The position numbers and the translations under genes were made by a program. A model generated the notes under the pieces. It was not told the DNA's origin. It did not search any database and was given only the letters and a program-made list of their open reading frames with translations. A stretch of DNA of 64,000 nt from Pontibacillus halophilus JSM 076056 = DSM 19796 (GTDB taxonomy: Bacteria > Bacillota > Bacilli > Bacillales > BH030062): assembly GCF_000425205.1 (NCBI RefSeq), contig NZ_AULI01000008.1, forward strand, positions 186,001 through 250,000, in the 5' to 3' direction. Positions 35,601 through 44,503 of this stretch are shown here, piece after piece. Positions within the stretch are counted from its first letter, which is position 1. Every line of letters begins with the position of its first letter.

Positions 35601-37166
35601 CGTAACTTGAGCAAACAGCTGCTTGAAATAATTAAACAGCGACTGCGGTCGGTCAGATAGTACAGCAAGTGGCGCATCATTCCCCATAGCTCCGATAGGG
35701 TCTTTGCCTTCTGTAACAAGAGGGAGCAAATACTTATCAAGGTCTTCATACGTATACCCGAACGCTCGCTGACGAAGGAAGATCTCTTCAGCAGATTCTT
35801 CTTCGACAAGGCGGCTTCCACGTTCAAGTTTCAGTAGATTCTCATCTAACCACTGTTGATAAGGCTCCGCACTCGCCATTTGAGATTTAATTTCTTCATC
35901 CGAAATTATGCGATGCTCTTCTAAGTCAATCAGCAGCATCTTACCTGGACTTAGACGATTCTTATATAGAATGTTGTCCTCTTCTAAGTCGTCAATGACA
36001 CCCACTTCTGAAGAGTAAATAATCATATCGTCCTTCGTTACATAGTAACGGGCAGGTCGAAGTCCGTTACGGTCAAGGATGGCTCCGATTTGCTTGCCAT
36101 CGGTAAATGTGATAGATGTCGGGCCGTCCCATGCTTCCATCATAGAGCTATGGTATTCATAAAAGGCACGACGTTCTGGACTCATGTGCGGATTTTGTGC
36201 CCACGGTTCAGGGATAAGCATCATTGCCGTATGAGCGGGCGAACGCCCTGCTAATACAAAGAATTCGAATGCGTTATCCAAGATAGAGGAATCGCTCCCA
36301 GACTCATTTAAGATCGGAAGAAGCTTCTCTAAATCATCCCCAAATGCATCTGAAGCAATTTGGTGTTCCCGCGCCTTCATCCAGTTCGTGTTCCCACGCA
36401 TCGTGTTGATTTCTCCATTATGGATTAAGTAACGGTTCGGGTGAGCACGTTCCCAACTTGGGAATGTATTCGTACTAAAGCGAGAATGCACTAATGAGAA
36501 CGGAGATACGAAGTCCTCATCCTGTGTATCGAGGTAAAACTGGTCAACCTGCTCAGGTAAGAGCAACCCTTTGTAGACAATCGTACGACTCGATAGGCTG
36601 GCGAAATAAAATTCCCGGCCATGTTGATTAGACCAGTTAGCTGCTTGCTTACGAATGACATACAATTTCCGTTCAAACGCTAAGTCATCCTGTAGCTCAT
36701 CAGATGCTCCGATGAACACTTGGCGGATAACAGGAACTGTATCCTTGGCTGATTGTCCTAATTTTCCGACATTTATAGGTACATCTCTCCATCCTAGAAG
36801 AGATTGCCCTTCTTGTTCTATATACGCCTCAATTTTCGCCTCTGATTCAGCACGGTGTTCATCATTCCCAAAGAAAATCATCCCAACTCCGTATCGTCCT
36901 TGTTCAGGTAGCTGAATTGGAGACATAACTTTGCTAAAATAAGTGTGAGGGATTTGAATCATGATCCCTGCCCCGTCTCCAGTATAGGGGTCACTTCCTT
37001 GCCCGCCCCGGTGGTCTAGCTGGCAAAGCATATGCAGTCCCTTTTGAACAATCTCATGTGTCGCTTCGCCCTTTAAGGAAGCATACAACCCAATTCCACA
37101 TGCATCATGTTCAAATTCAGGATGATATAAGCCTTGCGCGTCCGGCATCTTGTTATATGATGTCAT
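32604..37166 (-). CDS. gltB: Glutamate synthase large subunit
   Basis: A 1520-residue subunit converting glutamine plus 2-oxoglutarate to two glutamates. Cys23 (HDACGIG) becomes the N-terminal nucleophile of the glutaminase domain after propeptide removal. The FMN domain has KTSIKHTGLPWELGLAEAHQ and the 3Fe-4S loop CIMMRVCHKDTCPVGVATQ. The C-terminal beta-helix contains repeated G-rich turns (GDANDYVGKGLSGGKI). Length equals that of B. subtilis GltA. Divergent gltC lies 136 bases upstream, indicating GltC activation. Confidence 0.97.
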   Translation of the reverse strand: MTSYNKMPDAQGLYHPEFEHDACGIGLYASLKGEATHEIVQKGLHMLCQLDHRGGQGSDPYTGDGAGIMIQIPHTYFSKVMSPIQLPEQGRYGVGMIFFGNDEHRAESEAKIEAYIEQEGQSLLGWRDVPINVGKLGQSAKDTVPVIRQVFIGASDELQDDLAFERKLYVIRKQAANWSNQHGREFYFASLSSRTIVYKGLLLPEQVDQFYLDTQDEDFVSPFSLVHSRFSTNTFPSWERAHPNRYLIHNGEINTMRGNTNWMKAREHQIASDAFGDDLEKLLPILNESGSDSSILDNAFEFFVLAGRSPAHTAMMLIPEPWAQNPHMSPERRAFYEYHSSMMEAWDGPTSITFTDGKQIGAILDRNGLRPARYYVTKDDMIIYSSEVGVIDDLEEDNILYKNRLSPGKMLLIDLEEHRIISDEEIKSQMASAEPYQQWLDENLLKLERGSRLVEEESAEEIFLRQRAFGYTYEDLDKYLLPLVTEGKDPIGAMGNDAPLAVLSDRPQSLFNYFKQLFAQVTNPPIDSLREKLVTSTMTLLGAEGDILHPDASNCRRIQVDSPVLSYSQVDHIRNNDVAEFKSHTINVLFRQDLKEELKLICEEAEQALKDGASLLILSDKGMNKDLVPVPPLLAVSALHQHLVKKGVRTKASILVESGEVREVHHFAALIGYGADAIYPYLAYESFRYMIDQEHLDLELDVAVDRYMSSVTTGIVKVMSKMGISTVQSYRGAQIFEAVGIGQSVMDEYFTGTASQLGGVGLDVLSEEAIRRHDTAYQDVLSTALDSGSDFQWRHNGEFHAFNPKTIHTLQWACRREDYSLFKEYSTAANEERMSFLRNLFQFKKRDAVPLEEVESVDSIVKRFKTGAMSFGSLSQEAHEALAIAMNRLGGKSNSGEGGEDPDRYTVDENGDLRRSAIKQVASGRFGVNSHYLVNADEIQIKVAQGAKPGEGGQLPGKKVYPWVGAVRGSTPGVGLISPPPHHDIYSIEDLAQLIHDLKNANRAARINVKLVAKSGVGTIAAGVAKGAADVITISGYDGGTGASPKTSIKHTGLPWELGLAEAHQTLMLNNLRERVTLETDGKLMTGKDVVMAALLGAEEFGFGTAPLVVLGCIMMRVCHKDTCPVGVATQNPELRAKFMGSPDHIVNYMRFVAQEVREYMSELGFRSMDEMVGRTDVLGVSERASSHWKAKHLDLTRLLHRVEGGRVFRTEQDHKIHASLDLNTLLPKVQRSIETGERIEVESKIRNVNRVVGTIVGSEVTKRYGAKGLPDDTIRLRFTGSAGQSLGAFLPKGISILLTGDANDYVGKGLSGGKIAVAAPRQVNASSNDIIIGNVAFYGATAGEAYINGYAGERFAVRNSGADVVVEGVGDHGCEYMTGGRVVVLGEVGKNFGAGMSGGTAYVFAEDKAQFQSLCNDGMIEFESLQDKEEMEELKRLVRNHYLHTGSLKASRLLSTWETSVAQFVKVIPKDFKEMLGHIEEQRQLGYSEKDAVLRAFLNKTGQKMNDAAPDQMKEPLVN

Positions 37167-37301
37167 TGATACAACCTCCCACGTTCGGTCTATATTTCAA
37201 CAGTCTCTTGTAATCATTGTAAGTTTTCAAAATGTTCTAAACAATATATAATATAGAACAAACCTATCTAATATTGATATGTATCAGGGAGGAAGCCTAT
37301 T

Positions 37302-38207
37302 GTGGAGCTACGTCAGCTGTATTATTTCATTGAAGTGGCGGAACGAGAGCACATCTCAGAAGCCGCCCATCATCTACACGTGGCTCAGTCAGCCGTAAGT
37401 AGACAAATCAGCAATCTTGAAAGCGAACTAAATGTTCAACTGTTTGAGCGCGAAGGTCGAAACATTAAGCTAACCCCCATCGGCCGTATCTTTGCAGACT
37501 ATACGAAGACAGCCTTGAAAGCCATCGATGAAGCTACAAAGCAAGTCGATCAGTACCTTGATCCTCATCGAGGTGTTATTCGAATTGGATTCCCAACAAG
37601 TCTCGCAGGGCATCTGCTCCCTACCGTCATTTCGTCATTTAAAGAGAACTACCCAAACGTTGCCTTCCATCTCAGACAAGGTTCTTACCACTATTTAATT
37701 GATGCTGTGAAAAGCCGGGAGATTGACCTCGCTTTCCTTGGTCCAGTTCCTAAGGATGACCCTCAAGTTACGAGTCATATCCTTTTCACTGAGAACATCT
37801 CAGCCCTCCTTCCCATTCATCATAGACTGGCAGACCGGGACCGTATTCTTCTAAGTGATTTGCAATCAGACGATTTCGTCCTCTTTCCTGAGGGATTTAT
37901 CTTAAGAGACATCGTCATTAACGCATGCAAGCAGGCTGGGTTCACACCGAAGACAATGTCTGAAGGGGAAGACTTAGATGCGATTAAAGGGCTCGTATCA
38001 GCAGGAATTGGAGTTACGCTCTTACCAGAGAGCACGTTCTACCACTCCGTCCCACGTTACACAGTTAAACGCCCCATTGAAATCCCACAAGTTAGGAGAA
38101 CCGTTGGCATTATTACGCCAAGCACAAGAGAACTAGCCCCTTCTGAGAAGGTCTTCTACTCCTTCGTGAAAAATTTCTTCTCACGGCTTGAGCGCTTTGA
38201 GTCGTAG
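37302..38207 (+). CDS. gltC: LysR-type activator of glutamate synthase genes
   Basis: A 301-residue LysR regulator. The N-terminal HTH reads MELRQLYYFIEVAEREHISEAAHHLHVAQSAVSRQISNLESEL, and the effector domain contains GVIRIGFPTSLAGHLLPTV and ALLPIHHRLADRDRI. Divergent placement beside gltB and similarity in wording to B. subtilis GltC support the name. It starts with GTG after AGGGAGGAAG. The shared A+T-rich spacer is its presumed binding region; I could not place a box with confidence. Confidence 0.9.
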   Translation: MELRQLYYFIEVAEREHISEAAHHLHVAQSAVSRQISNLESELNVQLFEREGRNIKLTPIGRIFADYTKTALKAIDEATKQVDQYLDPHRGVIRIGFPTSLAGHLLPTVISSFKENYPNVAFHLRQGSYHYLIDAVKSREIDLAFLGPVPKDDPQVTSHILFTENISALLPIHHRLADRDRILLSDLQSDDFVLFPEGFILRDIVINACKQAGFTPKTMSEGEDLDAIKGLVSAGIGVTLLPESTFYHSVPRYTVKRPIEIPQVRRTVGIITPSTRELAPSEKVFYSFVKNFFSRLERFES

Positions 38208-38290
38208 CTTTTTTTCAGAATAATGAAGGAACAGCAGGTTGACAGAATTGGAATGCCATGTTAAAAATTTAAAATAACTTCATACGTAAA

Positions 38291-38520
38291 AGCGTTGAAG
38301 GAAAAAAGAGTAACTTTCTCTCTCCCTTTCCCAGAGAGTCGATGGCGGTGGAAGTCGACATAAAGAGTGAAAGTGAAGTTCGTTTTCCTGAGCTTCTTTT
38401 GTAGACACAAAGGACGGTACTGGTCGTTATCCATGTTGAGATGTGAGGGAGTAGTCTCTCATAACTAGGGTGGTACCGCGACCATTTCGCCCCTACGGCT
38501 AACGTAGGGGCGATTTTTTT
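38291..38520 (+). ncRNA. T-box riboswitch, predicted Phe (UUC) specifier
   Basis: The conserved T-box AGGGTGGTACCGCG (38467-38480) is followed by a terminator (TCGCCCCTACG/CGTAGGGGCGA then seven T, to 38520). Upstream, GGAAAA (38300-38305) pairs with TTTTCC (38383-38388) and ACTTTC with GAAAGT, framing the Specifier Loop; AGTA lies on the 5' side and GAAGTTCG on the 3' side. By the B. subtilis glyQS layout (GAAA-specifier-purine) the codon is TTC (38379-38381), Phe. TGGT in the T-box suits a tRNA ending ACCA. Confidence 0.85.
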
Positions 38521-38568
38521 GTACGAAAGCTCATCATACTAACTATATTAGAAAGGAGTTTGCACAGC

Positions 38569-39912
38569 ATGAAGCAGCAAGAACAATGGTCCTCAAAGTT
38601 AGGATTCATCTTATCCGCAGCAGGTTCCGCCATTGGGCTCGGAGCCATCTGGAAGTTCCCGTATACCGCCGGTCAGAACGGAGGCGGCGCATTCTTTCTT
38701 ATCTTTATTCTTTTCACTTTATTGCTCGGACTTCCGCTACTGCTCGCTGAGTTCTCAATCGGGCGAACAGCACAGCGTAACGCGGTGGACTCTTATCGAT
38801 CCATCGCCCCTAACACGAAATGGCACTGGCTTGGAGGGCTCGGTATGGTTACCTCCTTCCTGCTCTTATCGTTCTACAGCGTCATTGGAGGTTGGATTCT
38901 AATTTACCTGTTCAAGGCCATCACAGGTGACTTGACAGGGTTGACGTCAGAAGAATACGCAGAAGTATTCGGAAATACCATCTCAGACCCATTCATGAGC
39001 GTATTCGTCCAGCTTCTCTTTATCTTGGTCACGATTCTCGTCGTATCGAAAGGGATTCGTAATGGAATTGAGCGTGTCAGTAAATTTATGATGCCTGCCC
39101 TATTCGTTCTATTCTTAGTCCTTGTTGTTCGCGCTGTCAGCTTAGATGGGGCTATGGAGGGGATTCGGTTTATCCTTCAACCAGACTTCTCGAAAGTCAC
39201 GTCGTCCACTATCTTAAATGCGCTTGGTCAATCATTCTTCACGCTAAGCCTAGGGGTATCCGTCATGGTGACATACAGCTCCTACTTGTCGAAGTCGCAA
39301 AGCCTTCCTCGTTCAGCAGTATCGATTGTTGGCTTAAACATCTTTATCGTATTGCTAGCAGGACTGGCCATTTTCCCAGCCGTCTTCTCGTTCGGACTTG
39401 AACCAGGAAGCGGACCAGTCTTATTATTTAACGTCTTACCGACAGTGTTCAGCCAAATGCCCGGCGGAATCTTATTCTTTATCGCCTTTATCGTACTCTT
39501 CTTGTTTGCAGCCTGGACGTCGGCATTTTCCATGCTTGAAATTGTCGTATCCGTCCTGTCTAAAGGGAATGATGCGAAACGTCGCAAATGGGCATGGATT
39601 ATCGGAATTGGGATCTTTATTGTAGGAATCCCATCTACTCTCTCATACGGAGTATTGGCAGATTTCACGATATTCGGCAAGACGGTATTTGACCTAGCCG
39701 ACTATGCTGTAAGTAACGTGTTGCTTCCACTAGGCTCTCTTCTCATCAGCATCTTCGTCCCGCTTAAGATGAAGAAATCTGACCTATACGAAGAACTGAA
39801 GCATGGCAGTGGGCTAAAACGTGGATTATTCGAAACTTGGTACTTCTTGCTACGCTATGTGGCACCAGTCCTCATCTTCCTCGTGATGCTCGATGTATTA
39901 GGCATTTATTAA
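38569..39912 (+). CDS. Neurotransmitter:sodium symporter (NSS) family amino acid transporter
   Basis: A 447-residue sodium-coupled transporter of LeuT fold with about 11 helices. [31 protein letters not shown] is the unwound first helix that binds sodium and substrate; [17 protein letters not shown] is the sixth-helix equivalent. Bacterial members carry tryptophan, tyrosine, leucine or other neutral amino acids. The T-box with UUC specifier predicts phenylalanine or another aromatic as cargo. AAGGAG lies 10 bases before the ATG; a TTG nine bases upstream is too close. Confidence 0.9.
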   Translation: MKQQEQWSSKLGFILSAAGSAIGLGAIWKFPYTAGQNGGGAFFLIFILFTLLLGLPLLLAEFSIGRTAQRNAVDSYRSIAPNTKWHWLGGLGMVTSFLLLSFYSVIGGWILIYLFKAITGDLTGLTSEEYAEVFGNTISDPFMSVFVQLLFILVTILVVSKGIRNGIERVSKFMMPALFVLFLVLVVRAVSLDGAMEGIRFILQPDFSKVTSSTILNALGQSFFTLSLGVSVMVTYSSYLSKSQSLPRSAVSIVGLNIFIVLLAGLAIFPAVFSFGLEPGSGPVLLFNVLPTVFSQMPGGILFFIAFIVLFLFAAWTSAFSMLEIVVSVLSKGNDAKRRKWAWIIGIGIFIVGIPSTLSYGVLADFTIFGKTVFDLADYAVSNVLLPLGSLLISIFVPLKMKKSDLYEELKHGSGLKRGLFETWYFLLRYVAPVLIFLVMLDVLGIY

Positions 39913-39914
39913 TA

Positions 39915-39946
39915 AGAAACCCCGCTCTATAATGAGCGGGGTTTCT
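39915..39946 (+). terminator. Terminator after the NSS transporter
   Basis: AGAAACCCCGCT and AGCGGGGTTTCT, a perfect 12-bp stem. Confidence 0.9.
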
Positions 39947-40009
39947 ATGTATACTCCATTAAGAATCACAAACACTAACAAGACAATACAGATAAGAAAG
40001 AGTGATTCT

Positions 40010-40534
40010 ATGAAAGTATGGTTGCCATTGTTCATGCTTTGCTGTATATTCATCCTCCCTCTACATAGTCATGCACAAACCAACACACCGAATGACTACG
40101 GGGCAAAGGGTGCGCTTGAAGAGAAGAATATGACGTTACAGAAAGCGTTAACCTATGCGATCGAAGACGAGTATTTATCACAAGCACGCTACAACGCCTT
40201 CATCGAGAAATTTGGTGATAAGAAACCGTTCCCTGCTGTTCTACAAGCTGAGCAGCAACACATTGATGCACTCCTGCCCTTATTAAAGCAGAACAACATC
40301 GCTGTACCAGAGAACAAGGCAAATGAATACGTAACAGCACCCGCTTCTCTAAATGATGCCTATCAAGAAAGCAAGCAAGCTGCCATTGATACGACAGCGA
40401 TGTATAACGCATTTGGTGCACTTCCAGAAATACCAGAAGATGTGAAAGGCGTATTCAAACGGTTAGGGAACACTTCTCAGCAACACATTCAGCTATTCGA
40501 CCAACAGCTACAAATCACACCTTCCACTCCATAA
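40010..40534 (+). CDS. Secreted ferritin-like DUF2202 protein
   Basis: A 174-residue protein with a signal peptide (VWLPLFMLCCIFILPLHSHA). The mature part is helical, with ALTYAIEDEYLSQARYNAFIEKFG and AEQQHIDALLPLL, the Glu...His metal pattern of ferritin-like DUF2202 proteins, and a second Glu/His pair (NTSQQHIQLF) near the end. It may bind a metal outside the membrane. A short AAGAAAGAG site precedes the ATG. Confidence 0.75.
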   Translation: MKVWLPLFMLCCIFILPLHSHAQTNTPNDYGAKGALEEKNMTLQKALTYAIEDEYLSQARYNAFIEKFGDKKPFPAVLQAEQQHIDALLPLLKQNNIAVPENKANEYVTAPASLNDAYQESKQAAIDTTAMYNAFGALPEIPEDVKGVFKRLGNTSQQHIQLFDQQLQITPSTP

Positions 40535-40539
40535 CATAT

Positions 40540-40571
40540 AAAAAGGCAACCATCCGTTGGTTGCCTTTTTG
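40540..40571. terminator. Bidirectional terminator
   Basis: AAAAAGGCAACC and GGTTGCCTTTTT around a short loop, between the convergent DUF2202 and CueP-like genes. Confidence 0.9.
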
Positions 40572-40581
40572 TGTAATAAAA

Positions 40582-41106
40582 TTATGACAGCTGCATCGAT
40601 GTAATGCATGTTGGGTCGTCTTCAAATGTTGACAGCTCGTCTATTGTTGATTTCCCGTCTTCAGCTGTAATGTCCACTGTGTATGTCCCGCCTCGCGGAA
40701 GCCATAGGTCAAGGAAACCGTTGTGCCCTGTGTTCATTTCTCGGTCCACAACCATCTCTCCTGACTCATCTGTCACCTTCACCTGAAAGGATTGGTTAAC
40801 CTGCTCACCTTGGCACCCCGTTAAACTATGGTACGTACATGGATGTGTTTCAATCTCATAAGGGGCAATGGAAACGAAGAAGTCCTCGTCTGTGACGTCA
40901 TAGTTCTTCTCTACTCCATTCTCGTCCGTAACCGTTAGCACTTGAGGAGTAATGGATGCAGCCAGCATTTTCGTATCCGGTTGACTATACTTCTCGACCA
41001 TCGTGACCACTGAAGGGTCTTCCTGAACCTCTTCTTTCTTCTCATTTGAACAACCACCCAAGACGATTACAAATGCCACAATCAACCCAATCCACTTACC
41101 TTTCAT
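40582..41106 (-). CDS. CueP-like copper-binding lipoprotein
   Basis: A 174-residue lipoprotein with signal MKGKWIGLIVAFVIVLGGC. APYEIETHPCTYHSLTGCQGE, GHNGFLDLWLPRGGTYTVDI and TFEDDPTCITSMQL match Salmonella CueP, a periplasmic copper-binding protein; all three family cysteines (HPC, TGC, PTC) are conserved. In Gram-positives it would be anchored outside the membrane. No copper ATPase is adjacent. GGAAGGG precedes the ATG. Confidence 0.85.
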   Translation of the reverse strand: MKGKWIGLIVAFVIVLGGCSNEKKEEVQEDPSVVTMVEKYSQPDTKMLAASITPQVLTVTDENGVEKNYDVTDEDFFVSIAPYEIETHPCTYHSLTGCQGEQVNQSFQVKVTDESGEMVVDREMNTGHNGFLDLWLPRGGTYTVDITAEDGKSTIDELSTFEDDPTCITSMQLS

Positions 41107-41232
41107 ATCCCTTCCTCACCCTCCCATTATCTATCTCAATCATAAGCTGTCCAGACGTCATTAAACATCTATATCCTAACACAACAATGGAGAAATGTGG
41201 ATATGTGTCACCACAGATTAATTTCATTTCAC

Positions 41233-41279
41233 TTGACGGTATACTGACCGGTATGGTTACATTACGGTATACTATACCG
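41233..41279 (+). promoter_or_regulatory. Promoter region with probable TetR operator
   Basis: CGGTATACT occurs at 41237-41245 and 41265-41273; the second copy lies in the perfect palindrome CGGTATA-C-TATACCG (41265-41279). TTGACG (41233-41238) with TTACAT 18 bases on is a possible promoter. The TetR gene downstream is the likely binder. Confidence 0.55.
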
Positions 41280-41306
41280 AACGGTTTACTTCAAAGGAGA
41301 GAATGA

Positions 41307-42188
41307 ATGATGGCTAACAAACAACTACAACTACTCGCAGCAATTGGATTCGTAATTATGTGGAGCTCAGGATTTATCGGGGCGCGATTAGGAACCCTAG
41401 AGGCAAGCTCTATGACTGTCTTAATGTGGCGATTTGTGGTCGCTGCTCTCATCTTAAGCGGGTGGTGGTTGTGGAAGCAGCGTAAACGATTAACTCTAAG
41501 AAGCGTAGCCACACAAGCACTGATTGGCCTCTTCGCTCAAGGTGGTTATCTATACTGTGTGTTCCTATCTGTTGAGAACGGGGTATCAGCGGGCACTTCA
41601 AATTTAATCACAACACTACAACCCATTGTAGCCGCTGCACTGGCTGGTCCAATCCTGCATGAGGCCACGACAAAGAAGCAGTGGGCTGGATTGATGCTCG
41701 GCATCCTAGGCGTCTTATTTGTCGTCTATGAAGATTTAGGAACGTCCTCACAAGTTCCTTTATGGGCTTATCTTCTATCCTTTCTAGCGATGATCAGCCT
41801 CGTGTTCGCTACCTTGTATGAGAAAACGTTAAAGGAGACGGTTTCTTTGATGGATGCATTACCCATTCAAACGCTGACGAGTGCCGTCCTGTTTACGATA
41901 ATTGGACTTACAACTGGTAATGCCACTCCACCAGCTACAACCGGATTTTGGGTGGCTGTTGCTTGGGTAGCGGTACTCTCAACCATTGGCGGGTACGGCT
42001 TCTACTGGTTAAACTTAAAGCTAGGCAGTGTAACGAGGGTCAGCAGTCTTCTCTATCTCACTCCCCCTGTGACGATGATCTGGGCATATCTGATGTTCGG
42101 TGACAAGATTGGTTTCTTAACGATAAGCGGGATGGTAATATGTTCTATAGGAGTATGGATCATTCGGAAAGGAACACCAGCAACATAA
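41307..42188 (+). CDS. EamA/DMT family transporter
   Basis: A 293-residue membrane protein with ten helices in two EamA repeats: IGFVIMWSSGFIGARLGTLEA and LITTLQPIVAAALAGPILHE in the first, YWLNLKLGSVTRVSSLLYLTPPVTMIWAYLMFGD in the second. Such DMT exporters move metabolites or drugs. AAAGGAGAG precedes the ATG. It is followed 28 bases on by a TetR gene, which probably represses the pair. Confidence 0.85.
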   Translation: MMANKQLQLLAAIGFVIMWSSGFIGARLGTLEASSMTVLMWRFVVAALILSGWWLWKQRKRLTLRSVATQALIGLFAQGGYLYCVFLSVENGVSAGTSNLITTLQPIVAAALAGPILHEATTKKQWAGLMLGILGVLFVVYEDLGTSSQVPLWAYLLSFLAMISLVFATLYEKTLKETVSLMDALPIQTLTSAVLFTIIGLTTGNATPPATTGFWVAVAWVAVLSTIGGYGFYWLNLKLGSVTRVSSLLYLTPPVTMIWAYLMFGDKIGFLTISGMVICSIGVWIIRKGTPAT

Positions 42189-42216
42189 GGAATGAAATGA
42201 AAGGATGTGTGTCACG

Positions 42217-42792
42217 TTGGCAGAGACAAAAATGACACCTGCTGCGTTAAAAATATTAGAAACAGCGTCTCATCTCTTCTACTGGAAGGGGATTCACTCG
42301 ATTGGAGTTGAGACCATTGCCAGTGAAGCCGGGGTAACGAAGAAAACGTTGTATGACCGATTCGGATCGAAGGAACAGCTCATTGTGGCTTATCTTAATG
42401 AGCGTGACCGACAATGGAAGGAGCATCTTAACACCTACCTAGCCCCAGTTCAAGAGGCTGAACCCGATGTGAAGATCTTAACCGTTTTTGATGCGCTTGA
42501 GGCTTGGCTCTCAACGAAGAATAGAAGAGGGTGTGCATTCGTAAATGCCTTAGCTGAATTAACAGAAGAGGACCATCCCGGACGGGACGTTATAATAGAA
42601 GAAAAACGTTGGTTGAAGAACCTATTCCGAACGTTTATTGAAGAGCTAGGAATGGAACAGGCACAGGAACTTGCCGAACGATTGCTCGTCCTGCACGAAG
42701 GCATTACAGTCACCCATTCCATGAACTTATCAACAAATGGCATTGATTCTGTGAAAGAGACGGTTCGATTGCTTCTTCAGCAAAGGAAATAG
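42217..42792 (+). CDS. TetR family transcriptional regulator
   Basis: A 191-residue regulator: LKILETASHLFYWKGIHSIGVETIASEAGVTKKTLYDRFGSKEQLIVAYL is the TetR HTH, and the C-terminal half (WLSTKNRRGCAFVNALAEL, ERLLVLHEGITVTHSM) resembles the AcrR/YcdC-like ligand domain. Its TTG start lies 11 bases after AAAGGA; the ATG at 42205 overlaps that site. It is the second gene of the EamA operon and is probably autoregulated at the CGGTATA palindrome. Confidence 0.85.
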   Translation: MAETKMTPAALKILETASHLFYWKGIHSIGVETIASEAGVTKKTLYDRFGSKEQLIVAYLNERDRQWKEHLNTYLAPVQEAEPDVKILTVFDALEAWLSTKNRRGCAFVNALAELTEEDHPGRDVIIEEKRWLKNLFRTFIEELGMEQAQELAERLLVLHEGITVTHSMNLSTNGIDSVKETVRLLLQQRK

Positions 42793-42795
42793 ACT

Positions 42796-42830
42796 AGAAG
42801 AGAACATCTTAACGGATGCTCTCTTTTTTA
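42796..42830 (+). terminator. Terminator of the EamA-TetR operon
   Basis: AGAGAACATC and GATGCTCTCT (one mismatch) followed by six T. Confidence 0.8.
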
Positions 42831-42927
42831 TTAGCTTAACTGATTGGAGGTACTACTTAGCTAGCTTTGAGATTTCAAGTAGTCCATCTAGAAGAGGAGT
42901 TCAACAAAATACTAGATTAGATGGAGA

Positions 42928-43089
42928 ATGGAACTTTATACAATGAATAAAGAGGGAATCATCTTCGCGGAATGGGACAGCACATTGTCTATTCCATTTA
43001 AGGCCTATTACGAGCTAAAGAACGAGGGTTATCGAGAAGATGAACTGGTTTTCCTATGTGTATTCCATACTTATTTACATGCAGGTTGA
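42928..43089 (+). CDS. Possible 53-residue protein
   Basis: Begins MELYTMNKEGIIFAEWDSTL and ends DELVFLCVFHTYLHAG. The amino acid mix is that of a folded protein, but the ribosome binding site (GGAG) is too close to the first ATG and far from the second. It may be a small gene or a remnant. Not recognised. Confidence 0.3.
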   Translation: MELYTMNKEGIIFAEWDSTLSIPFKAYYELKNEGYREDELVFLCVFHTYLHAG

Positions 43090-43186
43090 ATAGGAGAACA
43101 GTACGGTTTAAAGCCATACTAAGCTTGATCTTATGAGACATGAAGCGGCTTGAACACTATGTTAACGAAATCACTGTTACCCCTTC

Positions 43187-43660
43187 TTAATTATATAATT
43201 CTATTTTCTCTTCCTTTGTCTCACGTTTATCTTTCCATTCAATCATCATATAAATATCGCTAATATGTTCCAGTGAAATAGGTGCTTCATTCTCAGTAAT
43301 GAAATTCCCACCTTCTATTGTTCCCATAGTAATCTGGGTTATATCTGAAACAGTCCCCTTAACTGACTTTTCCTGAACGACTCGATCTTGATTATCTATA
43401 ACTGCATAGACTTCTAGACTTAAGAAATCAGTGCTATACTCCGTTTGATTCTTCATAGATAACCTTCCGTTTCCTACTTTAAACGTATCTGGTTTCATCA
43501 CAACTTCGTAGGAATCTACTTTCCAATTCTTACTTTCTCCTGATAATGATAAGTAATAATTGTTCCTCATTGTGTTGTCATTACGATCACAGCCTGCAAG
43601 CAATAGAATACCTAATACTAAACCACACGAAACTACTTTCACCCCTTTTTTCAGTAACAT
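43187..43660 (-). CDS. Lipoprotein of unknown function
   Basis: A 157-residue protein with signal LLKKGVKVVSCGLVLGILLLAGC (lipobox LAGC). The mature part is beta-rich (YYLSLSGESKNWKVDSYEVVMKPDTFKVGNGRLSM, FLSLEVYAVIDNQDRVV, ISDIYMMIEWKDKRE), resembling small immunoglobulin-like surface domains. AAGGGGGTGATC precedes the ATG. No partner is visible. Confidence 0.65.
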   Translation of the reverse strand: MLLKKGVKVVSCGLVLGILLLAGCDRNDNTMRNNYYLSLSGESKNWKVDSYEVVMKPDTFKVGNGRLSMKNQTEYSTDFLSLEVYAVIDNQDRVVQEKSVKGTVSDITQITMGTIEGGNFITENEAPISLEHISDIYMMIEWKDKRETKEEKIELYN

Positions 43661-44224
43661 AATTCGATCACCCCCTTGGTGCTAGTGTATCAATTTAAAC
43701 ATGCTGTCTTGACCGCCTCTTTAGCACAACAAGCAATAGTCAAAGTTCAGCTATCGCAACTCACATACTCTGAACGTTACTGTGTAATCTTGTGAAAGGT
43801 CACATCCTCCAGACAAGCTTTAACTCTGTATAGTTCCAATTATTTCAAAACAATTCTACTTCCTCAACCTTTTTCCATTAGCAAGGTCTAAATTCGAATT
43901 ACGTACTTTTACAAGAAATGTAAGTCTGTGTGAAAGAGAAGACAACCAATTTCATTAAATAATTCCCCCCTTGTAATTTAATCTCTTAAACCACATAGCT
44001 AATTTATAGAAAAGATTCTAAACACATCTTTTCTACAGAAGCCTCGTTTATATCCGGACTTAATTCATAATTTCAAAACCTAAAGAAAAATCCCTAGATT
44101 TCTTAGATTTAGGGATTTTTCTTTACTTCAATGTTGCCCACATAAATTGGAGGTTTGGAATAAGAATTAGCGAGAAACCCCAAAGTTACTGGGACAAAAT
44201 TTGTTAGAATATTGCTGTGAATTG
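43661..44224. other. Gene-free A+T-rich gap with two hairpins
   Basis: No convincing coding sequence. TAGAAAAGAT/ATCTTTTCTA (44007-44035) is a perfect 10-bp stem with no T-run. A second hairpin, AAAGAAAAATCCCTA/TTAGGGATTTTTCTTT (44082-44124), is a good terminator and probably ends the DUF1048 operon on the minus strand. Confidence 0.55.
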
Positions 44225-44503
44225 TTAGATTTCTTCTATTTTAGAATCGTCAAGTAAGTCGTCACAAAAAGCTGCTACATCCGTTCCTGTAACCTCAAGC
44301 ACTCCTTTCCCAGCTACCACGCCTTCTTCAAAGAAGTTGAGAATTTCTGCGAGTAGTCCATTACTCACCTCAACTGGACCTACTTTGAACAGGTATTTTT
44401 GAATCTCTTTATAGACGATTTGGTACTCCTTTGGAAGCACTTTGACACGGGAAACATGAGCTCTCCACGCTTTTTTTGCTTCGATATTGTCTCTAATCCT
44501 CAT
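44225..44503 (-). CDS. DUF1048 family protein (second copy)
   Basis: A 92-residue helical protein: WRAHVSRVKVLPKEYQIVYKEIQKYLFKVGPVEV and DVAAFCDDLL are the DUF1048 pattern. It shares layout with the upstream gene (VLP.YQ..WKEI, AFC..L), so the two are a tandem duplication with divergence. TTAGGAGGCC precedes the ATG, which overlaps the previous stop by four bases. Confidence 0.75.
   Translation of the reverse strand: MRIRDNIEAKKAWRAHVSRVKVLPKEYQIVYKEIQKYLFKVGPVEVSNGLLAEILNFFEEGVVAGKGVLEVTGTDVAAFCDDLLDDSKIEEI

Noticed and set aside
44007-44035. Perfect 10-bp inverted repeat
   Set aside because: No T-run on either strand and no gene boundary nearby; could be chance in A+T-rich DNA.
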